From Streptomyces tagetis (GTDB lineage Bacteria > Actinomycetota > Actinomycetes > Streptomycetales > Streptomycetaceae): 64,000 nt of DNA. Below, piece after piece: positions 35,359 to 43,868 of the stretch. Within the stretch, counting starts at the first letter, position 1. Each line of letters opens with the position of its first letter. The notes beneath the pieces were generated by a model, which worked only from the letters and a program-made list of their open reading frames with translations, was not told where the DNA came from and did not search any database. Location: NCBI RefSeq assembly GCF_018069565.1, contig NZ_JAGPNL010000005.1:434001-498000 (forward strand). The letters are read 5' to 3'. Made by a program: the position numbers and the translations under genes.

Positions 35359-36402
35359 ATGACGTACGACAGTGACCGCATCGAAGCCCTGCTGGACGGG
35401 GGCGTCCGCGACAAGGTGTACCCCGGTGCCGTCTGGGCCGTCGGCGACACCGCCGGCATCCGCGTCCAAGGCGCCACTGGCGTTCTCGATCCCGACGAGC
35501 CGGACGTACCGATGCGCCTGGACACCGTCTTCGACGCCGCCAGCCTGACCAAGATCCTCGCCGTGTGGTCCTCCATCGGCGCTCTCTGGGAGGACGGGGC
35601 CTTCGATCTCGACCAACCGCTCGGTGGCCTCTGGCCCGAGGCCACCGGCCACCCCCTCGCCACCGTGACCGCCCGGCAGCTTCTGACGCACACGGCCGGC
35701 CTCCCCCTGAGGGCCCAACTGAAGAACCTTTACGGCACCAGCCGGTCCCGCATCCGCCGAGGTGTGCTGCACGAGCAACTCCACCGGCCACCCGGCGAAG
35801 CCGTCGAATACACCGACCGGGCCGCCCTCATCCTCGGGTACCTCGCCGAACACCTCTCCGGCCAAACGTTGGACGTGCTGGCCACCGAGCGCGCGTGGGA
35901 CCCGTTGGGCATGCACACCACCCGCTTCGGCCCGTTACCCGATGAGATCGCGGCCCGGTGTGCCCCGACCGAACTCGACCAGGACACCGGCATCCGTCTC
36001 AAGGGAGCCGCCCACGACTTCTCCGCCCGCCTCCTGAACGGCGTCTGCGGAATCGCCGGCGCCTTCACCGTCCTCGACGACCTGGTCGCCTTCCTCAAGT
36101 ACATGCTCGCCCCTGCCGCGGACCAGCTTCGCGCTGGTTTCGGCAGCGAGTGGATCACCCGGTCCCTGGCCATTCAAACGAAGCAGCTCCAACCCGCTCG
36201 CGGCCTGTTCTGGCACCCCGCTCCCGGTACCACCGCCGACGAGGACGCCTGGGTCCACTACGGCTTCACCGGCACAGGCATGTGGATCTCCCCCAGCAAA
36301 GGCCGGTGGGCGGTGCTCCTGACCAACAAGCTCTACTACACAAGAGATCGTGGGCCATTGACCGAGGTTCGCAACATCTTCCGGGAACTTGCCTTCAATT
36401 GA
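35359..36402 (+). CDS. serine hydrolase (class C beta-lactamase/DD-peptidase family)
   Basis: A 347-residue beta-lactamase-fold protein. The nucleophile motif is Ser62-Leu-Thr-Lys65 and the second motif is Tyr151-Thr-Asp153 (Asp instead of Asn). LLTHTAGLP is typical of the family, and HYGFTGTG stands where KTG is expected. No signal peptide, so it is probably intracellular and an esterase or transacylase rather than a lactamase. ATG at 35359 follows GGGAG; the 94-bp gap from the glycosyltransferase may allow an extra promoter. Confidence 0.85.
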   Translation: MTYDSDRIEALLDGGVRDKVYPGAVWAVGDTAGIRVQGATGVLDPDEPDVPMRLDTVFDAASLTKILAVWSSIGALWEDGAFDLDQPLGGLWPEATGHPLATVTARQLLTHTAGLPLRAQLKNLYGTSRSRIRRGVLHEQLHRPPGEAVEYTDRAALILGYLAEHLSGQTLDVLATERAWDPLGMHTTRFGPLPDEIAARCAPTELDQDTGIRLKGAAHDFSARLLNGVCGIAGAFTVLDDLVAFLKYMLAPAADQLRAGFGSEWITRSLAIQTKQLQPARGLFWHPAPGTTADEDAWVHYGFTGTGMWISPSKGRWAVLLTNKLYYTRDRGPLTEVRNIFRELAFN

Positions 36403-36418
36403 CGTGTCGTGGCATGCC

Positions 36419-37411
36419 TCAGGCAGCATCCCGTTGACCAGCGTCCGGTGAAGAGTCGACGTCGGAGAACTCCTCGCGCGTGAGGAGTCGGCTGTTCCAC
36501 TCCCAGATCGCCAGTGAGATGCGGCGTGCACTGCCCAAGCCGGAACGATCGAGGCCCACGGTTTCGCCCTTCGTACGGGCGATTCGCAGCGGCGCACCCC
36601 GGAAACCGTGAGTGAATGAGACCAAAGGATCGACATCTACCTCAGTGAGATCGTCGCATCGGCTCTGGATATGCTCGCACAGAGACCGGGCGTCGTCCTG
36701 AAGGCGGTCCCTGATCCCGGCCTCGATCGACTGCAGTTGGCCTTCAAGCGTGGGATCTGCCATATGTGCCTGGTAGCGACCCATCAGCGCGGTCTTCACC
36801 GCAACGTTGGGATCGGCCGACTTCCCGTCGAACGGCATCAGGCGGGGCATGCGGCGCTCCATCTCCTTCGGAGCAGGGACCCAGCCCGACGTCGAGGCAT
36901 GGGCCATGCCGTACCTGACCAGGGCTGGCTCGAGATCGCCGCGCTTGATGGACGACAGTTCCGGGAGCAACTGCTTGGCGAGTGCTCTTACCTCGCTGAG
37001 AGATAGCTTGGAAGGGTCGCGCAGCCGTTCGTCGTCCGCGAGCGGCGCCCAGCACTCAAGGATGAGCGCTTCGCCGTTAACCGCACGCCGCCGTACCCGC
37101 AACTCCTCTGCCGGGAAGCCGAACGTCTCCGACTCCCAGGAGTCGAGAGTGAACCGCCCCTCCACCCACGTGGTCGAACACCGCGGGAGGGGCGCCGAGT
37201 CATCGACGTCGACGTCACGGTAGGAGCCGAACTCGTACGTACGGTCGTCGTCGGCCAACTGCTCGCTGCCCACAAGGAACGCCAGCGCGGCAAGCACCGC
37301 GCTCTTACCACCGTCATTCTGGCCGGCGAGGATGGTCGGTGTGCTGACCGGGATGTCACGGACATCCTTGAGGGATCGGAATCCGCACACGGTGAAGCTG
37401 CGCAGGTGCAC
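36419..37411 (-). CDS. truncated OLD-family/AAA ATPase
   Basis: A 330-residue protein starting like OLD-family and SMC-like ATPases (LRSFTVCGFRSLKDV, Walker A GQNDGGKS at 30-37) with a signature-like SARRISLAIWEW near residue 300. It ends at a stop soon after, before the Walker B, His-loop and TOPRIM nuclease parts that should follow. The lost 3' part abuts the stop of the serine hydrolase gene, so the junction seems to be a recombination edge. Likely non-functional remnant of a defence-type nuclease. Confidence 0.7.
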   Translation of the reverse strand: MHLRSFTVCGFRSLKDVRDIPVSTPTILAGQNDGGKSAVLAALAFLVGSEQLADDDRTYEFGSYRDVDVDDSAPLPRCSTTWVEGRFTLDSWESETFGFPAEELRVRRRAVNGEALILECWAPLADDERLRDPSKLSLSEVRALAKQLLPELSSIKRGDLEPALVRYGMAHASTSGWVPAPKEMERRMPRLMPFDGKSADPNVAVKTALMGRYQAHMADPTLEGQLQSIEAGIRDRLQDDARSLCEHIQSRCDDLTEVDVDPLVSFTHGFRGAPLRIARTKGETVGLDRSGLGSARRISLAIWEWNSRLLTREEFSDVDSSPDAGQRDAA

Positions 37412-38009
37412 CGTTCTCAGCCGCTCCGTTCCCTAACATCTCGAGGTAGACGCAAACCATCAGAAGCGCTTTGCCACAGACATTGACTTGGGCAACAGCC
37501 AACCCAGGCTCATCATCTTAATGCCTTGTGGAGATGGCCTGTTGGCGCCGTGAACACATCTGCCCGATTCAGACCGGCACCAACCGAAACCTGCCTGTAC
37601 CGCGCTCAACGTCACGCCTGCTGGGACCTTCATCACCCCCACGCCCGCGCCTGGCAGGCGGCAAGGTCGAGCAGTGCCCACACGTGTGCAGACGGACCCG
37701 TCTACGACCAGCCGCCATGGGCTGGCTGGAACGGATCGCGAAGCTGAGACAGTGGACCAGGAGCGGTGCCCGCGCGATGACGGATCCTCGTGCCATCAAC
37801 GCCAAGACACGAGTGACCCTGGCGGCGACACCTCCCACCACCAGCCCGTCAGCCGAGCAGAGTTCCCTCTGGTGAGGGCCCGAGGGCACATCCAGGGCAC
37901 ATGCGCCTGGAAACGATGTTGAGCGGTGAGAACTACGGAGAAGAGTTTCCCCATTTCAACGCACGTTTCTCTGCGAATCCCCTGGCCAGAGCCCCGCCCC
38001 TCCCATTTC
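37412..38009. other. low-GC non-coding right end of the island
   Basis: About 600 bp between the truncated ATPase start and the right repeat. Base composition is clearly less G/C-rich than the rest of the window. No open frame here has credible codon bias or homology. No tRNA or integrase seen. It probably holds the ATPase promoter and remnants of former island genes. Confidence 0.5.
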
Positions 38010-38130
38010 CTGCACGAGTGGCAGGACTTCAGCCGCCGGCTGCACGAGGCGGGCCACCAGCCGTACTTCCTGGTCTGGCCCTGACTGAGACCCATTACCG
38101 GGGGCGGCGCCCATAGGCTTCCACCCCCGG
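38010..38130 (+). repeat. right direct repeat of the island (attR-like gene remnant)
   Basis: Encodes LHEWQDFSRRLHEAGHQPYF and a stop, i.e. the C-terminus of the conserved gene at 27009 with two amino-acid changes (His to Arg, Cys to Phe), followed by a decayed copy of its terminator (CCGGGGG...CCCCCGG). Coding identity to the left copy is 65/75 with mainly third-position differences. No start codon or upstream part is present. Confidence 0.8.
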
Positions 38131-38194
38131 AGCTTCTCGCCGCGGACGCATGCCCGCCGGTGGGACCGCGAGGCGTGACAGGGAGGGCGGCACC

Positions 38195-38914
38195 GTGGGA
38201 GGCACGCTCGATTTTTGGCGGCGGGGGTTGGGGGAGGTGCCCCAGGAGGTGTGGGGGCGGGGGGAGGTGCGGGTGCTCGTGCTCGCGGAGAACGGGCTGA
38301 CGGAGATCTCGCCGGAGGTCGGCCGGCTGCGGCATCTGACCACGCTGGACCTCGGGCACAACCGGCTCACATCGCTTCCCGACGCCCTGGGCGATCTGAC
38401 CGGGCTCACCGACTGCCTCTACCTGCACGACAACCGCCTCTCCCGGCTCCCGGACACCCTCGGGAACCTGACGCGGCTGCGCTACCTCAACGTCGGCGAG
38501 AACCCGCTCACCGCCCTGCCCGAGAGCATCGGCCGGATGGCGGCGCTGACCGAACTGCGGGCGCAGCACAGCCGGTTGACCGAACTTCCGGCGAGTGTCG
38601 GCGCCCTCTCCCGACTGCGCGAAATCCGGCTGCGGGGCAACGGGCTCCGGACGCTGCCCTCGACCGTGGCGGATCTGCGGGAACTGCGGGAGCTGGAGCT
38701 GCGGGAGAACGCCCTCACCGAGGTGCCCGAGCCGCTGGCCGGTCTCCCCCGGCTGCGCCGGCTCGATCTCCGCGGCAACCGGATCACCCGGATTCCGGAC
38801 TGGGTCGCGGAGTTGCCCGCCCTGAAGAAGCTGGACCTCCGGTGGACCGACTGCGTGGTCCCCGGCCGGCTGGCGCGGGAGCTGGAGGAACACGGGTGCG
38901 TGGTGCTCCGGTGA
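38195..38914 (+). CDS. leucine-rich repeat protein
   Basis: A 239-residue protein made of about eight 23-residue LRRs of the type LxxLxLxxNxLxxLPxxLGxL, running from about residue 30 to 220. No signal peptide or extra catalytic domain. GTG at 38195 follows GGAGGG by about 7 nt; an ATG at 38150 has no ribosome site. It is the first gene to the right of the island. Probably a protein-interaction module; partner unknown. Confidence 0.82.
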   Translation: MGGTLDFWRRGLGEVPQEVWGRGEVRVLVLAENGLTEISPEVGRLRHLTTLDLGHNRLTSLPDALGDLTGLTDCLYLHDNRLSRLPDTLGNLTRLRYLNVGENPLTALPESIGRMAALTELRAQHSRLTELPASVGALSRLREIRLRGNGLRTLPSTVADLRELRELELRENALTEVPEPLAGLPRLRRLDLRGNRITRIPDWVAELPALKKLDLRWTDCVVPGRLARELEEHGCVVLR

Positions 38915-38996
38915 GGTCACCGTCGGCGCCGCCGAGGGCGGTGCGCCACGGTGGAGGGGTCGTGCTCGTGCCGTGGGGGTACGCGGCGGTTTCGGG

Positions 38997-39010
38997 ACGA
39001 ACGTGTTCGT
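38997..39010. promoter_or_regulatory. TetR operator 1
   Basis: ACGAAC-GT-GTTCGT, 12 bp before the tetR ATG; the same inverted repeat recurs twice before the monooxygenase gene. Autoregulation expected. Confidence 0.8.
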
Positions 39011-39022
39011 TACGATCGGGGC

Positions 39023-39718
39023 ATGAGCCTCCAGCGAGAACCGGTCAGCCGTCGTGAGCGTCCCGCCAAGCCCGCCCTGACCCGGGACGGGATCGTCGGC
39101 ACCGCCGTGGGGATCATGCGTTCCGAGGGGCTGGAGAAGCTGACCATGCGCCGGCTGGCCAAGGAGCTGGACACCGGCCCGGCCTCGCTCTACGTCTACG
39201 TCGCCAACACCGCCGAACTGCACGCCGCCGTCCTGGACGCGCTGCTGGGCGAGGTCGGCCCGTCCGCCGAGGAGAGCGGCGGCGACTGGCGCGTCCGGCT
39301 CGTCGCGGTGCTGCGCTCCTACACCCGCGTGCTCCTCGCCCACCCCCAACTGGCCCGTTCCGCCCTGGTGGCCCGCCCCAGCGGCCCGAACTACCTCGCC
39401 CTCGCCGAACGCCTCCTCGGCCTGCTCGCCCAGGGCGGCGCGAGCGCGGAGCAGACCGCCTGGGGGCTCGATCTCCTGTTGCAGTACGCCACCGCCACCG
39501 CCGCCGAGCACGCGACCCAGGAGCAGGACCCGGCGTCCGAGGAGAACTGGAAGGCGCTCGACCGGGCCGTCCACACCGTGGACGCCGCCACCCACCCGTC
39601 GATCGCCGCACACCGCTCCGCCCTGCTCTCCGGCCCCGCCGAGTCCCGGCTGACCTGGGGTTTCGACGCACTCATCAACGGCATCCTGCACACGCCCGTA
39701 CCGCGTTCCGAGGGCTGA
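39023..39718 (+). CDS. TetR-family transcriptional regulator
   Basis: A 231-residue TetR repressor. The N-terminal helix-turn-helix is near residues 20-65 (KLTMRRLAKELDTGPASLYVYVANTAEL) and the C-terminal part is a helical ligand domain of the TetR_C type. It is followed in the same direction by a FAD monooxygenase, with shared operators on both promoters, so it should sense a substrate of that enzyme. ATG at 39023 is placed just after operator 1. Confidence 0.92.
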   Translation: MSLQREPVSRRERPAKPALTRDGIVGTAVGIMRSEGLEKLTMRRLAKELDTGPASLYVYVANTAELHAAVLDALLGEVGPSAEESGGDWRVRLVAVLRSYTRVLLAHPQLARSALVARPSGPNYLALAERLLGLLAQGGASAEQTAWGLDLLLQYATATAAEHATQEQDPASEENWKALDRAVHTVDAATHPSIAAHRSALLSGPAESRLTWGFDALINGILHTPVPRSEG

Positions 39719-39746
39719 AGACGCGCTGAGACGGGGGCCGGGGCCG

Positions 39747-39781
39747 ACGAACTTGTTCGTCACGAACGCGTTCGTTAATCT
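39747..39781 (+). promoter_or_regulatory. TetR operators 2 and 3 over the monooxygenase promoter
   Basis: Two tandem copies, ACGAAC-TT-GTTCGT (39747-39760) and ACGAAC-GC-GTTCGT (39762-39775), overlap TTGTTC (39753-39758) and TAATCT (39776-39781), spaced 17 bp. Confidence 0.8.
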
Positions 39782-39844
39782 GGGGCGTGGCCGCGCTGCC
39801 CGCGCGTTCCCCCGACCACCCCCGACCACCCCTGGAGGCCCCTC

Positions 39845-41005
39845 ATGTCCACCCACCACCCCGTCGTGATCGTCGGTGGCGGGCTCGGCGGGCTCACCGC
39901 CGCCCGCGTCCTGCACCGGCACGGCATCGAGGCGGTCGTCCTCGAACGGGACGCGTCGGCCGCCGCCCGCACGCAGGGCGGCATGCTCGACATCCACGAG
40001 GAGAGCGGCCAGCGGGCGCTGCGCACCGCCGGTCTCCACGAGGCGTTTCGCCGGATCGTCCACGAGGGCGGCGAGGCCATGCGCCTGACCGGCCCCGACG
40101 GCACGATCCGCGTCGACACCGGGGACGACGGCACCGGCGGGCGGCCCGAGGTGGACCGGGGCGCGCTGCGCGACCTGCTCCTGGACTCCCTGCCCCAGGG
40201 CACCGTCCGCTGGGGAGCCCGGGTCACCGGCGCCCGCGCGCTGGGCGGGGGCCGTCACGAGGTGGCGTTCGCCGACGGGACCACCCTCACCACCGGCCTC
40301 CTGATCGGCGCCGACGGCGCCTGGTCCCGTGTCCGGCCGCTGGTGTCGGACGCCCGGCCCGCCTACACCGGCATCTCCTTCGTCGAGACCACGCTGCGGG
40401 ACGCCGACGCCCGCCACCCGCGCGGCGCCGCCGTGGTCGGAGGCGGGTTCTTCCTCTGCCTCGGCCACCGGCGCGGCTTCCTCGCGCACCGCGAGCCCGA
40501 CGGCGGCCTGCACGTCTACACCGCGCTCCGGACCGACGAGGAGTGGCTCGACACCGTCGACTTCACCGACCCCGGCGCCGCCAAGGCCGCGGTGCTGGCC
40601 CACTTCGAGGGCTGGGACGAGGGGCTGCGGAGCCTGGTGGCCGACGCCGACGGCACGCCGGTACCGCGCCGCATCCACGCCCTGCCGGCCGGGCACCGCT
40701 GGGACCGGGTCCCCGGCGTGACCCTGCTCGGGGACGCCGCCCACCTGATGTCCCCCTTCGCGGGCGAGGGCGCCAACCTGGCCCTGCTCGACGGGGCCGA
40801 GCTGGGCCGGGCGCTCGCCGCGCACCCCGGCGACGCCGAGGCCGCGCTGACGGCGTACGAGACGGAACTCTTCCCGCGCTCCGAGGCGGCGGCGAAGGAG
40901 TCGGCCGCGAGCCTGGAGACCCTGTTCGGCGAGGACGGCCTGGAACGGATGACCGCGTTCTTCACCGCCGTCGGCGACGCCCCCTCCGCCCGTCCCTCCG
41001 CCTGA
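39845..41005 (+). CDS. FAD-dependent monooxygenase (PHBH/TetX fold)
   Basis: A 386-residue group A flavoprotein hydroxylase. The FAD motif GGGLGGLTAARVLHRHG begins at residue 11. The DG motif is LLIGADGAWSRVRP and the second FAD motif is TLLGDAAHLMSPFAGEGANLAL. The closest themes are TetX-like and other drug- or phenol-hydroxylating enzymes. Control by an adjacent TetR with tandem operators fits inducible detoxification (inference). Confidence 0.9.
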   Translation: MSTHHPVVIVGGGLGGLTAARVLHRHGIEAVVLERDASAAARTQGGMLDIHEESGQRALRTAGLHEAFRRIVHEGGEAMRLTGPDGTIRVDTGDDGTGGRPEVDRGALRDLLLDSLPQGTVRWGARVTGARALGGGRHEVAFADGTTLTTGLLIGADGAWSRVRPLVSDARPAYTGISFVETTLRDADARHPRGAAVVGGGFFLCLGHRRGFLAHREPDGGLHVYTALRTDEEWLDTVDFTDPGAAKAAVLAHFEGWDEGLRSLVADADGTPVPRRIHALPAGHRWDRVPGVTLLGDAAHLMSPFAGEGANLALLDGAELGRALAAHPGDAEAALTAYETELFPRSEAAAKESAASLETLFGEDGLERMTAFFTAVGDAPSARPSA

Positions 41006-41112
41006 CGGCCGGTGGCCGCGCCCACCGGGTCCACGGAGGGCACGGCCGTACGAGACACCCGGCCCCGCCGTACGAGACCCCGGCCCGACCGTGCGAGACC
41101 CCGGCCCGGCCC

Positions 41113-42363
41113 TCAGCCCAGCCCGATGTGGACCGGGCCGCCCGTCGGGGAGACACCGGCGAGGAGGGTGGAGGGGATGCGGAAGACGCGGCCCGGAGCG
41201 GCGGGCCAGGACAGGGTGCGCCGGGCCACCGTCCGCCCGTCCTGACGGATCGTCACCTTCGGGAAGCGGGCGAACTCGTCGGTCCACAGCAGGAGCCGGC
41301 CGCGCGCGGGCGCCGGGTCCGAGGGGCGCAGGATCTGCGGGGCGACCCACCGGAAGGGCGCGTCGGCGATCAGGCGGACGCCCGGGGCGGGCCGGTCGGC
41401 GCCGTCGAGGTGGGCGAGGACCCGCCCGGCGACGTGCCGGCCGTCGAGGGCGGCGACGTCGGCGGTGTCGACGGGGTGCAGCAGGTTGCCGGCGGCGAAG
41501 ACGCCGGGCCGGCTGGTGCGCAGCGCGGTGTCGGTCAGCGGGCCGAGCGTGCCCTCGTCCAGGGTGATTCCGGCCGAGCGGGCGAGTTCGTGGTCGGGTA
41601 TCCAGTCGCCGGTGAAGACGACGGTGTCGCAGGCGACCCTGCGGCGCAGGCCGGTGTCGAGGTGCTCGATCTCGACGGCCTGGCAACGGCCCTTGCCGAT
41701 GACCCGGGTGACCCGGGTGCGGGTGGCGACGGGGACCCCGAGGACGGTCCGCCCGGCCAGGGTGAAGGCGCCGTAGGACTCGGCCTTCGGGTACTGGCTG
41801 ACCATGAGGGCGGGGGTGCAGCCGGCCTCGCGCAGGGTGACCGCCGCCGACCAGCTCACCAGTTCGCCGCCGACGATGACGGCCCGTTTGCCGACGGGCT
41901 GGTGGTGCAGGTGGACGAGGTTCTGCAACTGGCCGGTGGTGTACACCCCGTGGGGGCGGTCGCCGGGGACGCGGCGGGCGGTGCGGGGGCGTTCGCGGGC
42001 GCCGGTGGCGAGCACGGTGGCGCGGGCGCGGACGTGGTAGCGGCCCTCGGGGCTGGTGACCTCGGCGGTGTGCTCGTCGGCCCAGCCGGTGACCATGGTG
42101 CGGGTGCGGATGTCGGCCCCGGCCTCGGTGGCCCGGCGTACGAGGTGGCGGGCGTAGGCGGGGCCGGTCATGACGCGGCGCAGGTCGCGCAGGCCGTAGC
42201 CGGTGTGGTCGCTGTGGCGGGGGATGCCGCCGGCGTCCTGCTCCCGGTCGGCGACGAGGACGTGGCCGGCGCCGCGCCCGGCCAGTTCGGCGGCGGCGGT
42301 CAGGCCGGCCGGGCCGCCGCCGATGATGAGGACGTCGGGCGTGATCAGGGGCGGCTGGGTCAT
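41113..42363 (-). CDS. NAD(P)/FAD-dependent oxidoreductase
   Basis: A 416-residue two-dinucleotide-fold flavoprotein. FAD motif GGGPAGLTAAAELAGRG near residue 15, NAD motif IVGGELVSWSAAVTLREAG near 165 and the late GVFAAGNLLHPVDTAD motif. Its ATG overlaps the dehydrogenase stop (ATGA). Proteins of this type are electron-transfer subunits of GlpA-like or opine-oxidase-like dehydrogenases, so it probably forms a complex with the product of the upstream gene. Last gene of the leftward operon. Confidence 0.87.
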   Translation of the reverse strand: MTQPPLITPDVLIIGGGPAGLTAAAELAGRGAGHVLVADREQDAGGIPRHSDHTGYGLRDLRRVMTGPAYARHLVRRATEAGADIRTRTMVTGWADEHTAEVTSPEGRYHVRARATVLATGARERPRTARRVPGDRPHGVYTTGQLQNLVHLHHQPVGKRAVIVGGELVSWSAAVTLREAGCTPALMVSQYPKAESYGAFTLAGRTVLGVPVATRTRVTRVIGKGRCQAVEIEHLDTGLRRRVACDTVVFTGDWIPDHELARSAGITLDEGTLGPLTDTALRTSRPGVFAAGNLLHPVDTADVAALDGRHVAGRVLAHLDGADRPAPGVRLIADAPFRWVAPQILRPSDPAPARGRLLLWTDEFARFPKVTIRQDGRTVARRTLSWPAAPGRVFRIPSTLLAGVSPTGGPVHIGLG

Positions 42364-43868
42364 CGGTTGTCCTTGTGCTGGGCGGGACGGCCGCAGGGGG
42401 CGGGTCGGCTGCCGCAGCCGTCGTCGGGGTGGTGCCGCGCGCTCAGGGCGGCGACGGCGGCGCCGCAGTAGAAGCCCTGGCAGCGGCCGTTCATCGCGCG
42501 GGTGCGGCGGCGCAGCCCCTCGGGGGTGCGGGCGGGCAGCGGGGCGTGGCAGGCGTCGCGGATCTCGCCCTCGGTGACCCGCTCGCAGAAGCAGACGACG
42601 GTGCCGTAGGCGGGGTCGCGGGCGATCAGCTCGGCGTCCTCGTAGGGGCGCGGGGCGGCCTCGCCGATGTTGGGCATGCGCGGCGGCTCGGGCACGTCGC
42701 CCCGCGGGCGCAGCTTCAGCCCCGCCTCCTCCAGCAGGGTGCGGACGTGTTCGGCGATGGCGATGCCCGCGGTCAGGCCGGTGGAGCGGATGCCGCCGAC
42801 CAGGAGGTAGCGCTGGGCGGGGTCGGCCTCGATGAGGTAGTCGGGGTGGTCGATGGCGGCGCGCAGCCCGGCGTAGCTCGCGGTGACCTCCTCGGCGAGC
42901 AGACGCGGCATGAGGCGCTCGCCCTTGGTGAGGAGGAAGTCGAAGCCGTCCTCGGAGGTCCCGGTGTCGGTGCGGTCGGTGAGGTCCTCGGCGGTGGGGC
43001 CGAGCATGACGTTGCCGTAGATGGTCGGCGAGATGAGGACGCCCTTGCCGCGGGAGGTGGGCACCGGCAGCACGATCTTGTCGACGAGGGGGCGGGTGAG
43101 CTTGTCGAAGACGAACAGCTCGCCGCGGCGCGGGGTGACGGTGAAGCGGTCGTGGCCGAAGAGCCGGTCGAGGTGGTCGGCGCCGAGTCCGGCGGCGTTG
43201 ACGACCCAGCGGGCGCGGACGTCGCCGGCGGAGGTGTGCAGGGTGGTCACGCCGTCGCCGCCGCCCCCGTACCCGTCCGCGGTGTCGGCCCCGACCCCGT
43301 CCCCCGTGTCGACCCCCGTGACCGCGTGCCGGAGCAGGACCGTGGTGCCGCGCCGCTGGGCGTCGGTGGCGAGGGCGAGGTTGGTGGTCCAGGTGCAGAT
43401 GATGGACTCGTCCGGCACGGTCAGCCCGCCGAGCGCGCCCTCGCCGAGGTGGGGCAGGACGCCGTAGACCTCGTCGGCGCCGACGATGCGGCAGTGCGCG
43501 TAGCCGTTGGCCTCGGCCTTCTCCTTGAGGGCGGGCAGCGCGGCCAGTTCCTCGTCGTTCCAGGCGACCAGGACGGCGCCGGTGTGCTCGACGGGGATGC
43601 CGGTCTCTTCGGCGTAGGCGCTCAGCAGGTGGTACCCGCGGGCGACCAGGCGGGATTCGAGGGTGCCGGGCTTGGCGTCGAAACCGGTGTGCAGGATCGC
43701 GGTGTTGGCCTTGCTGGTGCCGTCGCCGACGTCGTCCCGGGCCTCCAGGAGGGCGACCGAGACGTCGTGGCCGGACAGTTCGCGCGCGATGGCCGCGCCG
43801 ACGATGCCTCCTCCGATCACCGCGACGTCGAAGACGCCGTCGTGGGGGCGGTGGGGGGTGGCGGTCAT
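42360..43868 (-). CDS. GlpA/GlpD-like FAD dehydrogenase with BFD-type [2Fe-2S] domain
   Basis: A 502-residue protein. DAO-fold FAD motif GGGIVGAAIARELSGHD near residue 19. The C-terminal domain has Cys-x-Cys (VVCFCERVT) and, about 35 residues later, RCQGFYCG, the four-cysteine pattern of bacterioferritin-associated-ferredoxin [2Fe-2S] domains, as in GlpA. Likely oxidises a glycerol-3-phosphate-like polyol phosphate made by the kinase encoded upstream. Start and stop codons overlap both neighbours. Confidence 0.87.
   Translation of the reverse strand: MTATPHRPHDGVFDVAVIGGGIVGAAIARELSGHDVSVALLEARDDVGDGTSKANTAILHTGFDAKPGTLESRLVARGYHLLSAYAEETGIPVEHTGAVLVAWNDEELAALPALKEKAEANGYAHCRIVGADEVYGVLPHLGEGALGGLTVPDESIICTWTTNLALATDAQRRGTTVLLRHAVTGVDTGDGVGADTADGYGGGGDGVTTLHTSAGDVRARWVVNAAGLGADHLDRLFGHDRFTVTPRRGELFVFDKLTRPLVDKIVLPVPTSRGKGVLISPTIYGNVMLGPTAEDLTDRTDTGTSEDGFDFLLTKGERLMPRLLAEEVTASYAGLRAAIDHPDYLIEADPAQRYLLVGGIRSTGLTAGIAIAEHVRTLLEEAGLKLRPRGDVPEPPRMPNIGEAAPRPYEDAELIARDPAYGTVVCFCERVTEGEIRDACHAPLPARTPEGLRRRTRAMNGRCQGFYCGAAVAALSARHHPDDGCGSRPAPCGRPAQHKDNR

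Larger units (their letters stand above)
27683..38009. mobile_element. genomic island between imperfect direct repeats
   Basis: About 10.3 kb flanked by copies of the 3' end of a host gene. Codon and base composition inside are visibly less G/C-rich than outside, most of all at 37.4-38.0 kb. It holds the XRE/HATPase/MurA-like/Dcd-like gene set and a truncated ATPase. No integrase, transposase or excisionase was recognised, so it cannot be shown to be mobile now. The repeats differ at 10 of 75 coding bases, which suggests they come from two different strains rather than a recent duplication. Confidence 0.65.

Noticed and set aside
35359..36402. True beta-lactamase resistance gene
   Set aside because: No export signal, and the second and third motifs deviate (YTD; no KTG), so an intracellular esterase-like role is more likely.
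37528..37875. 115-codon frame at the right end of the island as a gene
   Set aside because: Poor codon bias, no ribosome site, and an overlapping frame on the other strand of similar quality.
27683..38009. Integrase or tRNA-linked integration for the island
   Set aside because: No tyrosine or serine recombinase and no tRNA were found in or beside the island, so active mobility cannot be claimed.
37796..41686. Very long leftward open frame of about 1,300 codons across the LRR, TetR and monooxygenase genes
   Set aside because: It is antisense to well-supported genes, Arg/Pro/Gly/Ala-rich, and has no recognisable domain; such frames are a by-product of high third-position GC.
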